The notes under the pieces are model-generated. The model worked only from the letters and a program-made list of their open reading frames with translations, was not told the origin of the DNA and ran no database searches. Below, piece after piece: positions 19,779 through 29,763 of a DNA stretch of 64,000 nucleotides (position 1 is the first letter of the stretch; the number at the start of each line of letters is the position of its first letter). The translations under genes were made by a program, and so were the position numbers. Source of the stretch: Stutzerimonas xanthomarina DSM 18231 (GTDB lineage Bacteria; Pseudomonadota; Gammaproteobacteria; Pseudomonadales; Pseudomonadaceae); contig NZ_FQXA01000002.1 in the NCBI RefSeq assembly GCF_900129835.1, positions 1-64,000 of the forward strand. The letters are read 5' to 3'.

Positions 19779-21029
19779 ATGGACGCGTTGCTGATACTGG
19801 GTGGGCTGCTGCTGATCGTAGCGGGTCTGATCTGGTTGATTGTTCTGGCGTTTGGTACGGGTTTGTTGTGGGGCGTTGGCAGTCTGCTGCCCCCGCTGAC
19901 TCTGTTGTATATCGTGCGTCATTGGAGTATTGCCCGGAAGGCGGTGGGGCTGTCCGGTTTGGGTTTTATCCCTCTGGTCGTTGGATTTACCTTGCTTGCC
20001 AACCACGAGCCGGAGCGAGTCGCGGCCATCGCCAGTCTCGAATGGCTTGAGACGGATGAGCAGACGCAGAGCCACCAGCTGGGTTTTCGTTTGCATGGCC
20101 GGCTCGATGGCCGTCCGTTCAATCCGCAGTTCGGCAGTTATATTGATGGCGTGCTCACGTTGCGCGAAGGTGATCAGCTGTTCGCCCGGCAGGAAGTGAG
20201 CATTCGCCTCGGTACAGAACCATCTGGTGCTGTGCAGATCGATGTGCTCCCGGGGGATGTCGATCCCGTCCCGGAGGTCGAAATCAATTGGATGCGTCCA
20301 GAGCAAGAGCTTCCTGAGGCGCGCCGAATTCAGAGCGGCTACACCTTGCATCTGAACCTGCAACCGGTGCCGCCGAACAAGCTGGCCGGTGACTTCCATC
20401 TGGTCTTGCCGGCCCATTACCACACGAGCCTCAGTGGCCACGTTGAACTGTTCACGGACGATTTGCGCTATCGGGCAGGTCAGGTGGATCTGACTCATGA
20501 CTCGGCGGGCACGCTCGCTTATGTGGCCAGCGATCATTTGCAGCGGCGGTTCGAGACGCGCGCTGTGACCATCGAAACCCTGGCTCCCGTCAGCTTTCCG
20601 GCGTCGAGCCTGGTGCTCTCGGTGCAAGCCAAGATCGAGCGGCGCGCGCGTCTGTTTGAACTGAATGTCAGCAAGGGCGACCAGGGCTGGGCGGTAGAGA
20701 ATGATAGCTATCCGGCGCTGAGTGCTGCAGCCGAAACACCGCTCAAGGTTGCTGCCGCTCAATCTGAACCACTCCCCAAAAGCACCGCAGCGTCCCGGGT
20801 GGATCGTCGCCAGCGGTTTTCCCTGGCGCGGTTGCTGCGCAATCCGGCGCGTTACGAACACATGCAAATACGCGCGCAGACCAAACGAGGTGGCGTCGCG
20901 GAAGGGCGCTTCAAGGGGCTCGACCGAGACGGCAACCTGGCGATCCGGCAACGGCTGAAAGGCGCGGGAGAGGCTGTCTTCAATCTCAGTCCGGACGATA
21001 TCGTTTTGCTTGAGCTACTTGAGCCTTAG
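19779..21029 (+). CDS. Membrane-anchored conserved protein with Sm-like C-terminal domain
   Basis: This 416-residue protein has two membrane helices in its first 75 residues (about 4-26 and 55-75) with a short loop, then a long soluble region. Residues 90-280 look like beta-sandwich modules ('LGFRLHGRLDGRPFNPQFGSY', 'YTLHLNLQPVP'). A low-complexity linker at about 310-340 leads to a last 65-residue block, 'MQIRAQTKRGGVAEGRFKG' and 'LDRDGNLAIRQRLKGAGEAV', that reads like an Sm/LSm beta barrel. Similar Pseudomonas proteins are often called 'MFS transporter', which the sequence does not support. It lies 42 bases after the thioesterase pair. Its role is unknown. Confidence 0.75.
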   Translation: MDALLILGGLLLIVAGLIWLIVLAFGTGLLWGVGSLLPPLTLLYIVRHWSIARKAVGLSGLGFIPLVVGFTLLANHEPERVAAIASLEWLETDEQTQSHQLGFRLHGRLDGRPFNPQFGSYIDGVLTLREGDQLFARQEVSIRLGTEPSGAVQIDVLPGDVDPVPEVEINWMRPEQELPEARRIQSGYTLHLNLQPVPPNKLAGDFHLVLPAHYHTSLSGHVELFTDDLRYRAGQVDLTHDSAGTLAYVASDHLQRRFETRAVTIETLAPVSFPASSLVLSVQAKIERRARLFELNVSKGDQGWAVENDSYPALSAAAETPLKVAAAQSEPLPKSTAASRVDRRQRFSLARLLRNPARYEHMQIRAQTKRGGVAEGRFKGLDRDGNLAIRQRLKGAGEAVFNLSPDDIVLLELLEP

Positions 21030-21083
21030 TCACTGCTGAATGCCGTCAGCGGGAAGATCGCAGTTCTCCATGTATGGGCTGCA

Positions 21084-21111
21084 CTTGAATTTCCTAGTCA
21101 AGCCCCCATCT
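21084..21111 (+). promoter_or_regulatory. Sigma-32 heat-shock promoter of htpG
   Basis: CTTGAAT (21084-21090), 13 bases, then CCCCATCT (21104-21111) fits the sigma-32 consensus CTTGAAA-N13-CCCCATNT almost exactly. It lies 58 bases before the htpG ATG. Confidence 0.82.
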
Positions 21112-21168
21112 GTTTTCCATCGCCGCAGTCGCGGTCCGTGCCATTGACGATGTGGAGTTTGCAAGACG

Positions 21169-23076
21169 ATGAGTGTGGAGACTCAAAACAAAGAAACCCT
21201 GGGCTTCCAGACCGAAGTGAAGCAGCTGCTTCACCTTATGATTCACTCCTTGTATTCGAACAAGGAAATCTTTCTTCGTGAGTTGATTTCCAACGCCTCG
21301 GACGCTGCCGACAAGCTTCGATTCGAAGCACTGGCCAAGCCTGAGCTGCTTGAGGGTGGGGCCGATCTGAAGATTCGCGTCAGCTTCGATAAAGATGCCA
21401 AGACTGTCACCCTTGATGACAACGGCATCGGCATGAACCGCGAAGATGTCATTACCCATCTGGGCACTATCGCCAAGTCGGGTACGGCTGATTTCATGAA
21501 GCACCTGACTGGAGACCAGAAGAAGGACTCACACCTGATTGGTCAGTTCGGCGTCGGCTTCTATTCCGCTTTTATCGTCGCGGAGCAGGTTGAAGTATTC
21601 AGCCGCCGTGCGGGCACCTCTGCAGAGGAAGGCGTGTACTGGTCTTCGAAGGGCGAGGGCGATTTCGAGGTTGCCAACATCAACAAGGCGGAGCGTGGCA
21701 CCCGCATCGTTCTGCACCTCAAGTCTGGTGAGGAAGAATTCGCTGATGGTTGGCGTCTTCGCAACATCATCAAGAAATACTCCGACCACATCGCACTGCC
21801 GATCGAGTTGCCTAAGGAGTTTCATGGCGAGGAGAAAGACAAGCCTTCAGAGGCCGAGTGGGAAACGGTCAACCGAGCCAGTGCACTTTGGACCCGTCCA
21901 CGCACCGAGGTGAAGGACGAGGAGTATCAGGAGTTCTACAAGCACGTCGGGCACGATTTCGAGAATCCGTTGGCCTGGAGCCACAACAAGGTCGAGGGCA
22001 AGCTTGAATACACCTCGCTGTTGTTCGTACCTGGCCGCGCGCCTTTCGACCTGTACCAGCGCGAAGCACCCAAGGGGCTGAAACTTTACGTCCAGCGGGT
22101 CTTCATCATGGATCAGGCGGATGAGTTCCTGCCGTTGTACCTGCGCTTCATCAAGGGTGTGGTCGATTCCAACGATCTTTCGCTGAACGTTTCCCGCGAG
22201 ATCCTGCAGAAGGATCCGGTAATCGATTCGATGAAGTCGGCGCTGACCAAGCGCGTGCTCGACATGCTGGACAAGCTGGCTAAAGACAAGCCGGAAGACT
22301 ACAAGAACTTCTGGAAGCAGTTCGGCCAGGTCCTGAAAGAGGGGCCGGCGGAAGACTTCGCCAACAAGGAGAAGATTGCCGGTCTGCTGCGTTTCGCTTC
22401 CACCCAGGATGCATCTGGCGAGCAAAGTGTGTCGCTGGCTGATTACCTGGGTCGCGTCAAGGAAGGCCAGGACAAGGTTTACTACCTCACTGGCGAGTCC
22501 TATGCGCAGGTCAAGAACAGCCCGCACCTGGAAGTCTTCCGCAAGAAGGGTATCGAAGTCTTGCTGCTGACTGACCGCATAGATGAATGGCTGATGAGCT
22601 ACCTGACCGAGTTTGACGGCAAGCAATTCGTTGACGTCGCGCGTGGTGACCTTGATCTCGGAAAGCTGGACACGGAAGAGGACAAGAAGGCTCAGGAAGA
22701 AATCGCCAAGACGAAGGAAGGACTGGTCGAGCGTCTCAAGACAGCGCTGGGTGACGAGGTTGCAGAGGTGCGTGTGTCCCATCGCCTGACTGATTCGCCA
22801 GCAATTCTGGCGATCGGAGAACAGGACCTGGGCTTGCAGATGCGCCAGATCCTCGAAGCCAGTGGGCAGAAAGTACCGGAGTCGAAGCCGATTTTTGAAA
22901 TCAACCCGGCACACCCGCTGATCGAGAAGCTTGATGCCGAGCCAGACGAAGATCGTTTCGCCGACTTGTCACACATCCTCTTCGATCAGGCCGCACTCGC
23001 GGCTGGGGATAGCCTGAAAGACCCTGCTGCTTACGTGCAGCGTCTCAACAAGCTATTGGTTGAGCTGTCGGCTTAA
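21169..23076 (+). CDS. htpG: Molecular chaperone HtpG (Hsp90)
   Basis: HtpG is the bacterial Hsp90, an ATP-dependent cytoplasmic chaperone. The 635 residues hold the GHKL ATPase domain (about 1-230) with '[16 protein letters not shown]', '[22 protein letters not shown]' (split as DNGIGM and GTIAKSG) and '[14 protein letters not shown]'. The middle domain carries the ATP-contact Arg of 'LNVSREILQ'. The C-terminal dimer domain ends '[14 protein letters not shown]'. It is a single-gene unit with its own heat-shock promoter and a terminator. The length is standard. Confidence 0.98.
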   Translation: MSVETQNKETLGFQTEVKQLLHLMIHSLYSNKEIFLRELISNASDAADKLRFEALAKPELLEGGADLKIRVSFDKDAKTVTLDDNGIGMNREDVITHLGTIAKSGTADFMKHLTGDQKKDSHLIGQFGVGFYSAFIVAEQVEVFSRRAGTSAEEGVYWSSKGEGDFEVANINKAERGTRIVLHLKSGEEEFADGWRLRNIIKKYSDHIALPIELPKEFHGEEKDKPSEAEWETVNRASALWTRPRTEVKDEEYQEFYKHVGHDFENPLAWSHNKVEGKLEYTSLLFVPGRAPFDLYQREAPKGLKLYVQRVFIMDQADEFLPLYLRFIKGVVDSNDLSLNVSREILQKDPVIDSMKSALTKRVLDMLDKLAKDKPEDYKNFWKQFGQVLKEGPAEDFANKEKIAGLLRFASTQDASGEQSVSLADYLGRVKEGQDKVYYLTGESYAQVKNSPHLEVFRKKGIEVLLLTDRIDEWLMSYLTEFDGKQFVDVARGDLDLGKLDTEEDKKAQEEIAKTKEGLVERLKTALGDEVAEVRVSHRLTDSPAILAIGEQDLGLQMRQILEASGQKVPESKPIFEINPAHPLIEKLDAEPDEDRFADLSHILFDQAALAAGDSLKDPAAYVQRLNKLLVELSA

Positions 23077-23096
23077 ATTGGCAGCGTTATGAAGGA

Positions 23097-23121
23097 GGCC
23101 CGTCAGTGACGGGCCTTTTTT
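23097..23121 (+). terminator. Terminator of htpG
   Basis: GGCCCGTCA and TGACGGGCC form a tight hairpin followed by six T bases, 20 bases after the htpG stop. Confidence 0.9.
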
Positions 23122-23239
23122 CGTTTTGGCTGGACGGGTTCGATCATTTGCAAGAGGGCGTGCTATTCGTTGAGCGATACGACCTCAGTGAACCGCCTAG
23201 ACGTGAGGTGGTCTATCCGCTTGGCTGTTAGGAGGTCAT

Positions 23240-24271
23240 TTGTTGTTCAACTTAAGAAACTGTCTGGCGGCATTCTGTTTGATCGCTTCGATCGCACCGG
23301 TTCACGCTCGCGACTATCACTACAGCGACGCTCACCTGCATTTCGTTGATTTCTTCCAAGAAAGCGACGGGATGAGCAGACTGCTCAAAGCCATGGACGC
23401 TGGCAATATCGATCACGTGATGATCAGCGGAATTCCTGTTGCCAAGAAATGGCATGAGAACGAACCCAAGCGGCCACGTTATTACGCCGGTGACGATGCG
23501 CCGGTCTATTGGTATAGCGCGACCGACGTAGTGGTTGCTGCTGCGCTGAAAGAGCTGGACGAGCAGGAACGGCGAAGATTTCATCCGTTTCTGTCTGGCT
23601 TCAACCCTAACGACAAGAATGCCGATGCGCATATCCGTCGAATGTTGGATCTGGACCCAGGCCTTTGGCAGGGCCTAGGTGAGATATTTACCCGGCATGA
23701 TGACGTCACCGCTCTAACCGAAGGCGACACTCCACGCGCCAACAATGAAGCGCTGACACGTGTCTATCATCTCGCTGCCGAATACGACCTGCCGGTGATG
23801 TTGCACTCCAACATCACATCCAAGCGTGAGCGCAACCCGCTTTATCTAGGTGAACTGGAAGATGCGCTGCGAAACCATCCGCATACACGTTTCATCTGGG
23901 CGCATGCAGGGACGAGCATGGAGCTGCATCGGCATCAAGAGAAGCTCGAGTTCCTGCTCCCCACCGTCAAGCGGCTACTGGACGATTATCCGAACCTCTA
24001 CATTGATCTGTCCTGGACCATGCTTCGACCCTATCTTCTGGACGAGTCGAACGCGCCGGTTTCCGAGTGGGTTTCATTGGTTGAAAAACACCCAACGCGG
24101 TTCATGATTGGCTCAGATGTGGTGGGGCGTTTCGAGGGGCTTGGAGATGGCATGCGGGCCTTCGATCCATTCCTGGATGCGTTGCCCGAGAAAGTGGCTC
24201 GGAAAGTCGCACGGGACAACTTTCTTTCAATCTTGCCAAAGAAGTCGACTAAGCAATCCAGTCAGGACTGA
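23240..24271 (+). CDS. Exported amidohydrolase-family protein (amidohydrolase 2)
   Basis: This is a 343-residue metal-dependent hydrolase of the amidohydrolase 2 (decarboxylase/lactonase) type. Residues 1-23 form a signal peptide ('CLAAFCLIASIAPVHA'), placing it in the periplasm. 'YSDAHLHFVDF' is the N-terminal metal motif (HxH). 'PVMLHSN' and 'FIWAHAGTS' give further His ligands, and 'FMIGSDVVGRF' the catalytic Asp. The natural substrate cannot be told. The start is TTG; GGAGGT at 23231-23236 fits best with the second TTG at 23243, so the protein may be one residue shorter. It stands alone between htpG and a chemoreceptor. Confidence 0.82.
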   Translation: MLFNLRNCLAAFCLIASIAPVHARDYHYSDAHLHFVDFFQESDGMSRLLKAMDAGNIDHVMISGIPVAKKWHENEPKRPRYYAGDDAPVYWYSATDVVVAAALKELDEQERRRFHPFLSGFNPNDKNADAHIRRMLDLDPGLWQGLGEIFTRHDDVTALTEGDTPRANNEALTRVYHLAAEYDLPVMLHSNITSKRERNPLYLGELEDALRNHPHTRFIWAHAGTSMELHRHQEKLEFLLPTVKRLLDDYPNLYIDLSWTMLRPYLLDESNAPVSEWVSLVEKHPTRFMIGSDVVGRFEGLGDGMRAFDPFLDALPEKVARKVARDNFLSILPKKSTKQSSQD

Positions 24272-24344
24272 TGGCTTAATAATGGCTTTTTTTGGCCGGA
24301 CGACCACTTGTCGAAACCCGTAGGGTTTCGCCGGTTCCACCTAT

Positions 24345-24370
24345 TAAGGTTTGCTGTCCTGTTCCGATAG
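24345..24370 (+). promoter_or_regulatory. Possible sigma-28 (FliA) promoter of the chemoreceptor gene
   Basis: TAAG (24345-24348), 14 bases, TCCGATAG (24363-24370) resembles the flagellar consensus TAAA-N15-GCCGATAA with one base less spacing. Chemoreceptor genes are commonly under FliA, which supports the call. The start codon is 51 bases downstream. Confidence 0.5.
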
Positions 24371-24421
24371 CTACACGGTCACCGCTGCGGCTTGCAGCGC
24401 AACCATGGAGCAGGAATTCCC

Positions 24422-26044
24422 ATGTCGATTCGAAACTTGAATGTATCTATTCGCTCCGCTATAGGTTTTGGTCTTATAGGAGTGATCGTCCTGGTACTCG
24501 GCCTGTTTGCCCTGAGTCAGATGTCCGATATGCGTAAGGAATCCAGCGAGGTGGATCAGAACTGGCTGCCTAGCATCCTCAGCTTGGCTGATCTGAACGT
24601 TGCGATGCTTCGCATACGAGCGCTGACCATGCGGACAATGCTAGTTGAGGGGGAGGCGCTTGTTGCAGACAGGCAGTCGCTGGCCAAACTGGTTGATGAG
24701 ATAGGAACCCTTAACTCGTCCTATGCCGAGCGCATCACCACTGCTGAAGAGAAAGCCTCGTACGGGCAGTTCTCTAGTGCGCAAAAGCAATACTTCGTTG
24801 AGCAACAGCGAGTTATCGACGCGGTTGCTCAGGGGGAGCACGATAAAGCGGTCGAATTGATGGGCGGAGCTATCAATACACACGCAGACGCCATGACCAA
24901 AGCTCTGATCGATCTGCAACGTATAAACCGCGAAGAGGCCAGCAAGGCTGCGGAGCGCGCCCTGTCTGTGTATGAAGCTGCGTTTATCTGGGTAATCGTC
25001 ACGATCATAGTGGCTGCTATAGCTACCGTTATTCTCGCGCTAGTGTTTACGCGCAGTATTGTTCGGCCATTGAATCAGGCAGTGGACGTTGCCGAGGGCG
25101 TAGCGTCTGGTGATCTGACCCGCAATTTCGAGATCGAGGGGAAAGACGAACCTGCGCGTCTGTTGGCTGCTTTGAAAGCGATGCAGCAAAGCCTGCGTAG
25201 TACCATCCAAGGTATTGCTGATTCATCCAACCAGCTAGCCTCGGCTGCTGAAGAGTTGAATGTGGTGACCGAGGACTCGACGCGTGGGCTGCATCAGCAG
25301 AACCATGAGATCGAACAGGCTGCGACTGCAGTGAACGAGATGACTGCTGCGGTGGATGAAGTGGCTCGCAACGCAGTGGCGACTTCTGAGGCGTCGCGTG
25401 AGTCCGACGCGACCGCACAGCACGGCCGCCAGCAGGTGATCAAAACCGTCGAATCTATCGGGCAGCTGGCAGGTGACGTAACGACCACTGCAACCCAGGT
25501 TGAGCAGCTTGCGGGTCAGGTGCGTGATATCAGCAAAGTACTGGACGTGATTCGCTCGATTGCCGAGCAAACCAACCTGCTCGCGCTGAATGCCGCCATT
25601 GAAGCGGCAAGAGCTGGAGATGCCGGGCGTGGCTTTGCCGTTGTTGCTGACGAGGTGAGAGCGCTGGCGCATCGTACCCAGCAATCCACCCAGGAAATCG
25701 AGCAGATGATTGGCGACGTTCATCAAGGCACCGATAAAGCGGTTACGGCTATGCAGAACAGCAACGAGCGCGCCCGCGCTACGCTTGAGGTTGCGCGTAC
25801 TGCTGGCGAGGCGCTGGACGGCATCACTCGTGCCATCAGCCAGATTAGCGAGCGCAATTTGGTAATTGCCAGCGCATCGGAGGAGCAGGCTCAGGTAGCA
25901 CGTGAGGTCGATCGCAATTTGGTCAACATTCGTGACTTGTCGCTGCAGTCTTCTGCGGGTGCCAACCAAACCAGCGCAGCAAGCCAGGAACTGGCGTCAC
26001 TCGCGATCAATCTTAACGAGCTGGTAGCGCGTTTCCAGGTCTGA
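24422..26044 (+). CDS. Methyl-accepting chemotaxis protein (4-helix-bundle sensor)
   Basis: This 540-residue transducer has a first membrane helix at about 12-33. The periplasmic region of about 150 residues is mostly helical and of four-helix-bundle type. A second membrane helix lies at about 187-210, then a HAMP domain (about 211-265, '[22 protein letters not shown]') and a long signalling coiled coil. The hairpin tip reads '[20 protein letters not shown]' and '[16 protein letters not shown]', which contacts CheA/CheW. There is no C-terminal CheR-tethering pentapeptide. The ligand is unknown. The ATG at 24422 follows an AGGAAT ribosome site. The gene is a single unit ended by a terminator. 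Confidence 0.95.
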   Translation: MSIRNLNVSIRSAIGFGLIGVIVLVLGLFALSQMSDMRKESSEVDQNWLPSILSLADLNVAMLRIRALTMRTMLVEGEALVADRQSLAKLVDEIGTLNSSYAERITTAEEKASYGQFSSAQKQYFVEQQRVIDAVAQGEHDKAVELMGGAINTHADAMTKALIDLQRINREEASKAAERALSVYEAAFIWVIVTIIVAAIATVILALVFTRSIVRPLNQAVDVAEGVASGDLTRNFEIEGKDEPARLLAALKAMQQSLRSTIQGIADSSNQLASAAEELNVVTEDSTRGLHQQNHEIEQAATAVNEMTAAVDEVARNAVATSEASRESDATAQHGRQQVIKTVESIGQLAGDVTTTATQVEQLAGQVRDISKVLDVIRSIAEQTNLLALNAAIEAARAGDAGRGFAVVADEVRALAHRTQQSTQEIEQMIGDVHQGTDKAVTAMQNSNERARATLEVARTAGEALDGITRAISQISERNLVIASASEEQAQVAREVDRNLVNIRDLSLQSSAGANQTSAASQELASLAINLNELVARFQV

Positions 26045-26060
26045 TTTGCTCTGTGATTAC

Positions 26061-26088
26061 GATGCCCCGGTAAGGGGCTTCGTTTTTT
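26061..26088 (+). terminator. Terminator of the chemoreceptor gene
   Basis: GCCCC-GGTAA-GGGGC is followed by TTCGTTTTTT, about 20 bases past the stop. Confidence 0.85.
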
Positions 26089-26244
26089 CTGCGCTACTGC
26101 AACAGTGACTGGTTGCCGTTTTGTTCCTAAAGCTGGGCAGGGCGGGCCGAGATGCGTACTATCTGGCGTTTTTCGCAGGTGTTGACCGCCGTCTCCAGGG
26201 CGACGGGCCTCGCCTGAACCAGCCGTTTACGCCGAGACTCCGCC

Positions 26245-27483
26245 ATGTCCAACTCCTTATCCCTTCTATTCCGCGCCTATAAGCGTGTAGGCCTGGTCAC
26301 ACAGATTGTGGTCGGCCTCGTTGCTGGTTGTTTGCTGGCATGGCTGTCGCCGGAGGCCGCGGCCTCAGTCAGTTTGCTGGGAAGTCTGTTTGTTGCGGGA
26401 TTGAAGGCTGTCGCGCCAGTTCTGGTTTTTGTCCTGGTCACTGCATCGCTGGCCAATCACAAGCGCGGGCAGCCGACGCACATTCGTCCGATTCTGGTGC
26501 TCTATGCGTTGGGCACGATCAGCGCTGCAGCTGTTGCGGTTATCGCCAGCTTCATGCTTCCGACCAGCTTGACGCTGGTCAGCCAGGCGAATGACGTCAT
26601 ACCGCCTGAAGGCGTAGGGGCTGTGCTAAGGACGTTGCTGTTCAATGTTGTGGATAATCCAGTACATGCGCTGATCGAAGGCAATTTTATCGGTATTCTG
26701 GCGTGGGCGATTGGCCTTGGATTTGCGTTTCGGCATGCTCGTCAGAGCACCCGTGATCTGATCGCCGACGTGTCGGACGGTGTGACCCTGATCGTCAAGG
26801 TCGTTATTGGCTTTGCCCCCCTGGGCATTTTCGGTTTGGTCGCCGGGACCCTTGCCGAGTCCGGCTTCGCAGCGCTGGCGGGTTATCTGCAACTCCTGCT
26901 GGTGTTGGTGGGCAGCATGCTGTTCATGGCATTTGTAGTGAACCCCTTGCTCGTGTTCTGGCAGATCCGCCGCAATCCTTACCCACTGGTGCTCACCTGT
27001 TTGCGGGAGAGCGGCATAACCGCATTCTTTACCCGCAGCTCAGCTGCCAACATTCCGGTGAACATGCAGCTGTGCGAACGACTCGGGCTGCACAAGGACA
27101 CCTACTCGGTTTCGATACCACTTGGCGCGACCATCAACATGGGCGGTGCGGCTATCACCATCACGGTGCTGACACTGGCGGCTGTGAACACGCTGGGCAT
27201 CGCGGTGGACATCCCGAGCGCTATTTTGCTCAGCCTGCTAGCGGCGATCTGTGCCTGCGGTGCCTCTGGTGTCGCTGGAGGCTCGCTATTGCTGATTCCG
27301 TTGGCTTGCAGCTTGTTCGGAATCTCCAACGACCTGGCGATGCAGGTCGTAGCCGTCGGCTTCATTATCGGTGTGATTCAGGATTCGGCCGAGACCGCGC
27401 TGAATTCCTCGACAGACGCGTTATTTACCGCGGCCTCGTGTCTGGCGCACGGAGACGTGAACGGAGCCGAGCAGGCTTCCTGA
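26245..27483 (+). CDS. sstT: Serine/threonine:sodium symporter
   Basis: SstT imports serine and threonine with Na+. The 412 residues have the eight-helix, two-hairpin plan of the dicarboxylate/amino acid:cation family. Diagnostic motifs are '[14 protein letters not shown]' in the first re-entrant hairpin, '[16 protein letters not shown]' with the Na+-binding NMGG, and '[15 protein letters not shown]' in the last helix. '[12 protein letters not shown]' near the start is typical of SstT. It is a single gene, convergent with fabB across a strong two-way terminator. Confidence 0.95.
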   Translation: MSNSLSLLFRAYKRVGLVTQIVVGLVAGCLLAWLSPEAAASVSLLGSLFVAGLKAVAPVLVFVLVTASLANHKRGQPTHIRPILVLYALGTISAAAVAVIASFMLPTSLTLVSQANDVIPPEGVGAVLRTLLFNVVDNPVHALIEGNFIGILAWAIGLGFAFRHARQSTRDLIADVSDGVTLIVKVVIGFAPLGIFGLVAGTLAESGFAALAGYLQLLLVLVGSMLFMAFVVNPLLVFWQIRRNPYPLVLTCLRESGITAFFTRSSAANIPVNMQLCERLGLHKDTYSVSIPLGATINMGGAAITITVLTLAAVNTLGIAVDIPSAILLSLLAAICACGASGVAGGSLLLIPLACSLFGISNDLAMQVVAVGFIIGVIQDSAETALNSSTDALFTAASCLAHGDVNGAEQAS

Positions 27484-27568
27484 TCGAGCTGAGTTCCGGA
27501 AAGATGATCGCGTTCCGCTCGGGTTACGCGATCCACTAATGCGATTCGCTAGTGATCAAAGCACAGCA

Positions 27569-27606
27569 CAAACAACAACGGCGCCCTTAGGCGCCGTTGT
27601 TGTTTG
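27569..27606. terminator. Bidirectional terminator between sstT and fabB
   Basis: The arms 27569-27585 and 27590-27606 pair perfectly over 17 bases around the loop CTTA. The A/T-rich outer part (CAAACAACAA / TTGTTGTTTG) serves as the weak-pairing tail for both convergent genes. Confidence 0.9.
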
Positions 27607-27624
27607 CAGCGGGTGTCGAGTCGA

Positions 27625-28842
27625 TCAGCCTTTCCAGCGCTTCAGTACCAATGTCGCGTTGGTGCCGCCAAAGCCAAAGCTGTTACTCATGACAGTGTCG
27701 ATCTTCGCATCTTCGCGGGTTTCGCGAACGATCGGCAGATCCGCGACTTCTGCATCGAGCTCTTCGATGTTGGCTGAGCCAGCAATGAAGTTGCCCTGCA
27801 TCATCAGCATGCAATAGATCGCTTCGTGGACGCCGGCGGCTCCCAGTGAGTGACCTGACAGGCTCTTGGTCGAGCTGATTGCTGGGATCTTGTCACCGAA
27901 CATGTTGCGGACGGCCTTGCTCTCAGCGACGTCGCCCACCGGGGTGGAAGTGCCATGGGTGTTCAGGTAATCGATGTCACCGTCCACCGTGGCCATTGCT
28001 TGTTGCATGCAGCGCAGCGCGCCTTCGCCGCTCGGCGCAACCATGTCATAGCCATCGGAGGTCGCGCCGTAGCCGACGATTTCGGCGTAGATCTTGGCAC
28101 CGCGCTTGAGTGCATGCTCCAGCTCTTCGACCACGACCATGCCGCCGCCGCCAGCGATGACGAAACCGTCACGCTTGGCATCGTAGGCACGCGAAGCCTT
28201 TTCCGGCGTCGCGTTGTACTGGCTGGACAGGGCGCCCATGGCGTCGAATAGGCAGCTCTGGCTGTAATGTTCTTCTTCACCGCCGCCCGCGAAGACCACG
28301 TCCTGCTTGCCCATCTGGATCTGCTCCATTGCGTGGCCGATGCAGTGCGCGCTGGTAGCGCAGGCCGAAGCGATGGAGTAGTTGATACCTTTGATGCGGA
28401 ACGGCGTAGCCAGGCAGGCGGAAACCGTGCTGCTCATGGTGCGCGGTACGCGGTACGGGCCAATGCGCTTGACGCCCTTCTCGCGAAGGATGTCGATGGC
28501 TTCCATCTGATTGATCGTGGAAGCGCCACCGGACCCGGCGATCAGGCCGATCCGCGGGTTTGAAATGTCTTCGGCGCTGAGGCCAGAATCTTCCAGGGCC
28601 TGCTGCATCGCCAGATAGGCATAAGCCGCCGCATCGCCCATGAAGCGCAGGACCTTGCGGTCGATCAACTCTTCGAGGTTCAGGTCGACTGAGCCGGATA
28701 CCTGGCTACGCAGGCCCATATCGGCGTAGGCCTGATTGAAGCGAATACCGGGGCGGCTGGCCCGCAGGTTGGCGGAAACGGTGTCTTTGTCATTGCCGAG
28801 GCAGGAAACGATACCCAGGCCGGTGATTACGACGCGACGCAT
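27625..28842 (-). CDS. fabB: 3-Oxoacyl-ACP synthase I
   Basis: FabB condenses malonyl-ACP with acyl-ACP and is required to elongate cis-unsaturated intermediates. The 405-residue thiolase-fold protein has the catalytic Cys in '[18 protein letters not shown]' and the two His residues in '[11 protein letters not shown]' and '[16 protein letters not shown]'. The C terminus '[18 protein letters not shown]' is typical. It follows fabA by 11 bases in the same direction, forming the fabAB operon for unsaturated fatty acid synthesis. The 3' end faces sstT. Confidence 0.98.
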   Translation of the reverse strand: MRRVVITGLGIVSCLGNDKDTVSANLRASRPGIRFNQAYADMGLRSQVSGSVDLNLEELIDRKVLRFMGDAAAYAYLAMQQALEDSGLSAEDISNPRIGLIAGSGGASTINQMEAIDILREKGVKRIGPYRVPRTMSSTVSACLATPFRIKGINYSIASACATSAHCIGHAMEQIQMGKQDVVFAGGGEEEHYSQSCLFDAMGALSSQYNATPEKASRAYDAKRDGFVIAGGGGMVVVEELEHALKRGAKIYAEIVGYGATSDGYDMVAPSGEGALRCMQQAMATVDGDIDYLNTHGTSTPVGDVAESKAVRNMFGDKIPAISSTKSLSGHSLGAAGVHEAIYCMLMMQGNFIAGSANIEELDAEVADLPIVRETREDAKIDTVMSNSFGFGGTNATLVLKRWKG

Positions 28843-28853
28843 GCGGAAGTCCT

Positions 28854-29369
28854 TCAGAAGCTATCAGTAGATGTAAACAGGCCGACACGCAAACCTTCGG
28901 CGCTGTAGATCTCGCGACCATCCACGCTAACGGTGCCATCGGCGATACCGAGGATCAGAGAGCGGCTAATGGTGCGTTTGATATGGATGTTATAGGTAAC
29001 CTTCTTGGCGGTCGGCAGAACCTGACCGAAGAATTTGACCTCGCCAGAACCCAGCGCACGACCACGGCCCGGGTTACCTTGCCAGCCTAGATAGAAGCCG
29101 ACCAGCTGCCACATGGCATCGAGGCCCAAGCAGCCAGGCATGACCGGGTCCCCTTCGAAATGGCAGGCAAAGAACCAGAGATCAGGATTGATATCCAGCT
29201 CAGCAACCAGCTCGCCCTTGCCGTACTTGCCGCCGACTTCGCTGATATGAACGATGCGGTCGACCATCAGCATGTTCGGCGCGGGCAGTTGGGCATTACC
29301 GGGGCCGAACAGCTCGCCGCGGCTGCAACGGAGCAGATCTTCCCGAGTAAAGGCCTGTTGTTTGGTCAT
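28854..29369 (-). CDS. fabA: 3-Hydroxydecanoyl-ACP dehydratase/isomerase
   Basis: FabA dehydrates 3-hydroxydecanoyl-ACP and isomerises the trans-2 product to cis-3, the branch point to unsaturated fatty acids. The 171-residue hotdog protein has the catalytic His in '[15 protein letters not shown]' and the Asp in '[11 protein letters not shown]'. It starts '[22 protein letters not shown]', as in other pseudomonads. It is the first gene of fabAB. The upstream gap to gpsA holds a short direct repeat that may be an operator. Confidence 0.98.
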   Translation of the reverse strand: MTKQQAFTREDLLRCSRGELFGPGNAQLPAPNMLMVDRIVHISEVGGKYGKGELVAELDINPDLWFFACHFEGDPVMPGCLGLDAMWQLVGFYLGWQGNPGRGRALGSGEVKFFGQVLPTAKKVTYNIHIKRTISRSLILGIADGTVSVDGREIYSAEGLRVGLFTSTDSF

Positions 29370-29763
29370 GCGTATTCCTCAATGGTCCCTTTATGGAGGG
29401 CTTGCTGCGTTCATCCGACTCAAAAATAGCGAGTCCGGTCATAAGACTAGTCATAGACTGCCACCTTGCGCTGAAAGTCACAGCGCGAGGATATGGGTAC
29501 CGCTCGTTTCGACCAACCACGAGACGGCCATGGTGGAAACGGGCCGATACTTTAACACTCCTGATCCATGACCACGACCATGTGACGTTCTGCCTCTATA
29601 TAGACCATTGGTGAATGCCTCTCAGGAGGTCTGTGTCATAGGTCGGCAGCTGCGGCCGGAATTGTAATCTGATGCTTCCGCTGTCATCCGGGATGGCACT
29701 GGTTGCGCTCGAAGCGCTACGTATAATGCAGAGCATTGCACTTGGTGCCTAAACGGATTCCCC
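29370..29763. promoter_or_regulatory. Divergent control region fabA / gpsA
   Basis: This 394-base gap holds no gene. On the fabA side GTCATAAGAC (29438-29447) and GTCATAGAC (29450-29458) form a near direct repeat 12 bases apart, about 70-90 bases before fabA, a possible operator. Near gpsA a TATAAT lies at 29722-29727 without a good -35. No other structure stands out. Confidence 0.45.

Noticed and set aside
19752..20951. A 399-residue open frame opposite the Sm-like protein gene
   Set aside because: The plus-strand frame has membrane helices and a plausible fold; the opposite frame is Gln/Arg-rich with no sense.
21847..22914. A 355-residue open frame opposite htpG
   Set aside because: It lies wholly inside htpG on the other strand. 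The sequence has no recognisable domain.
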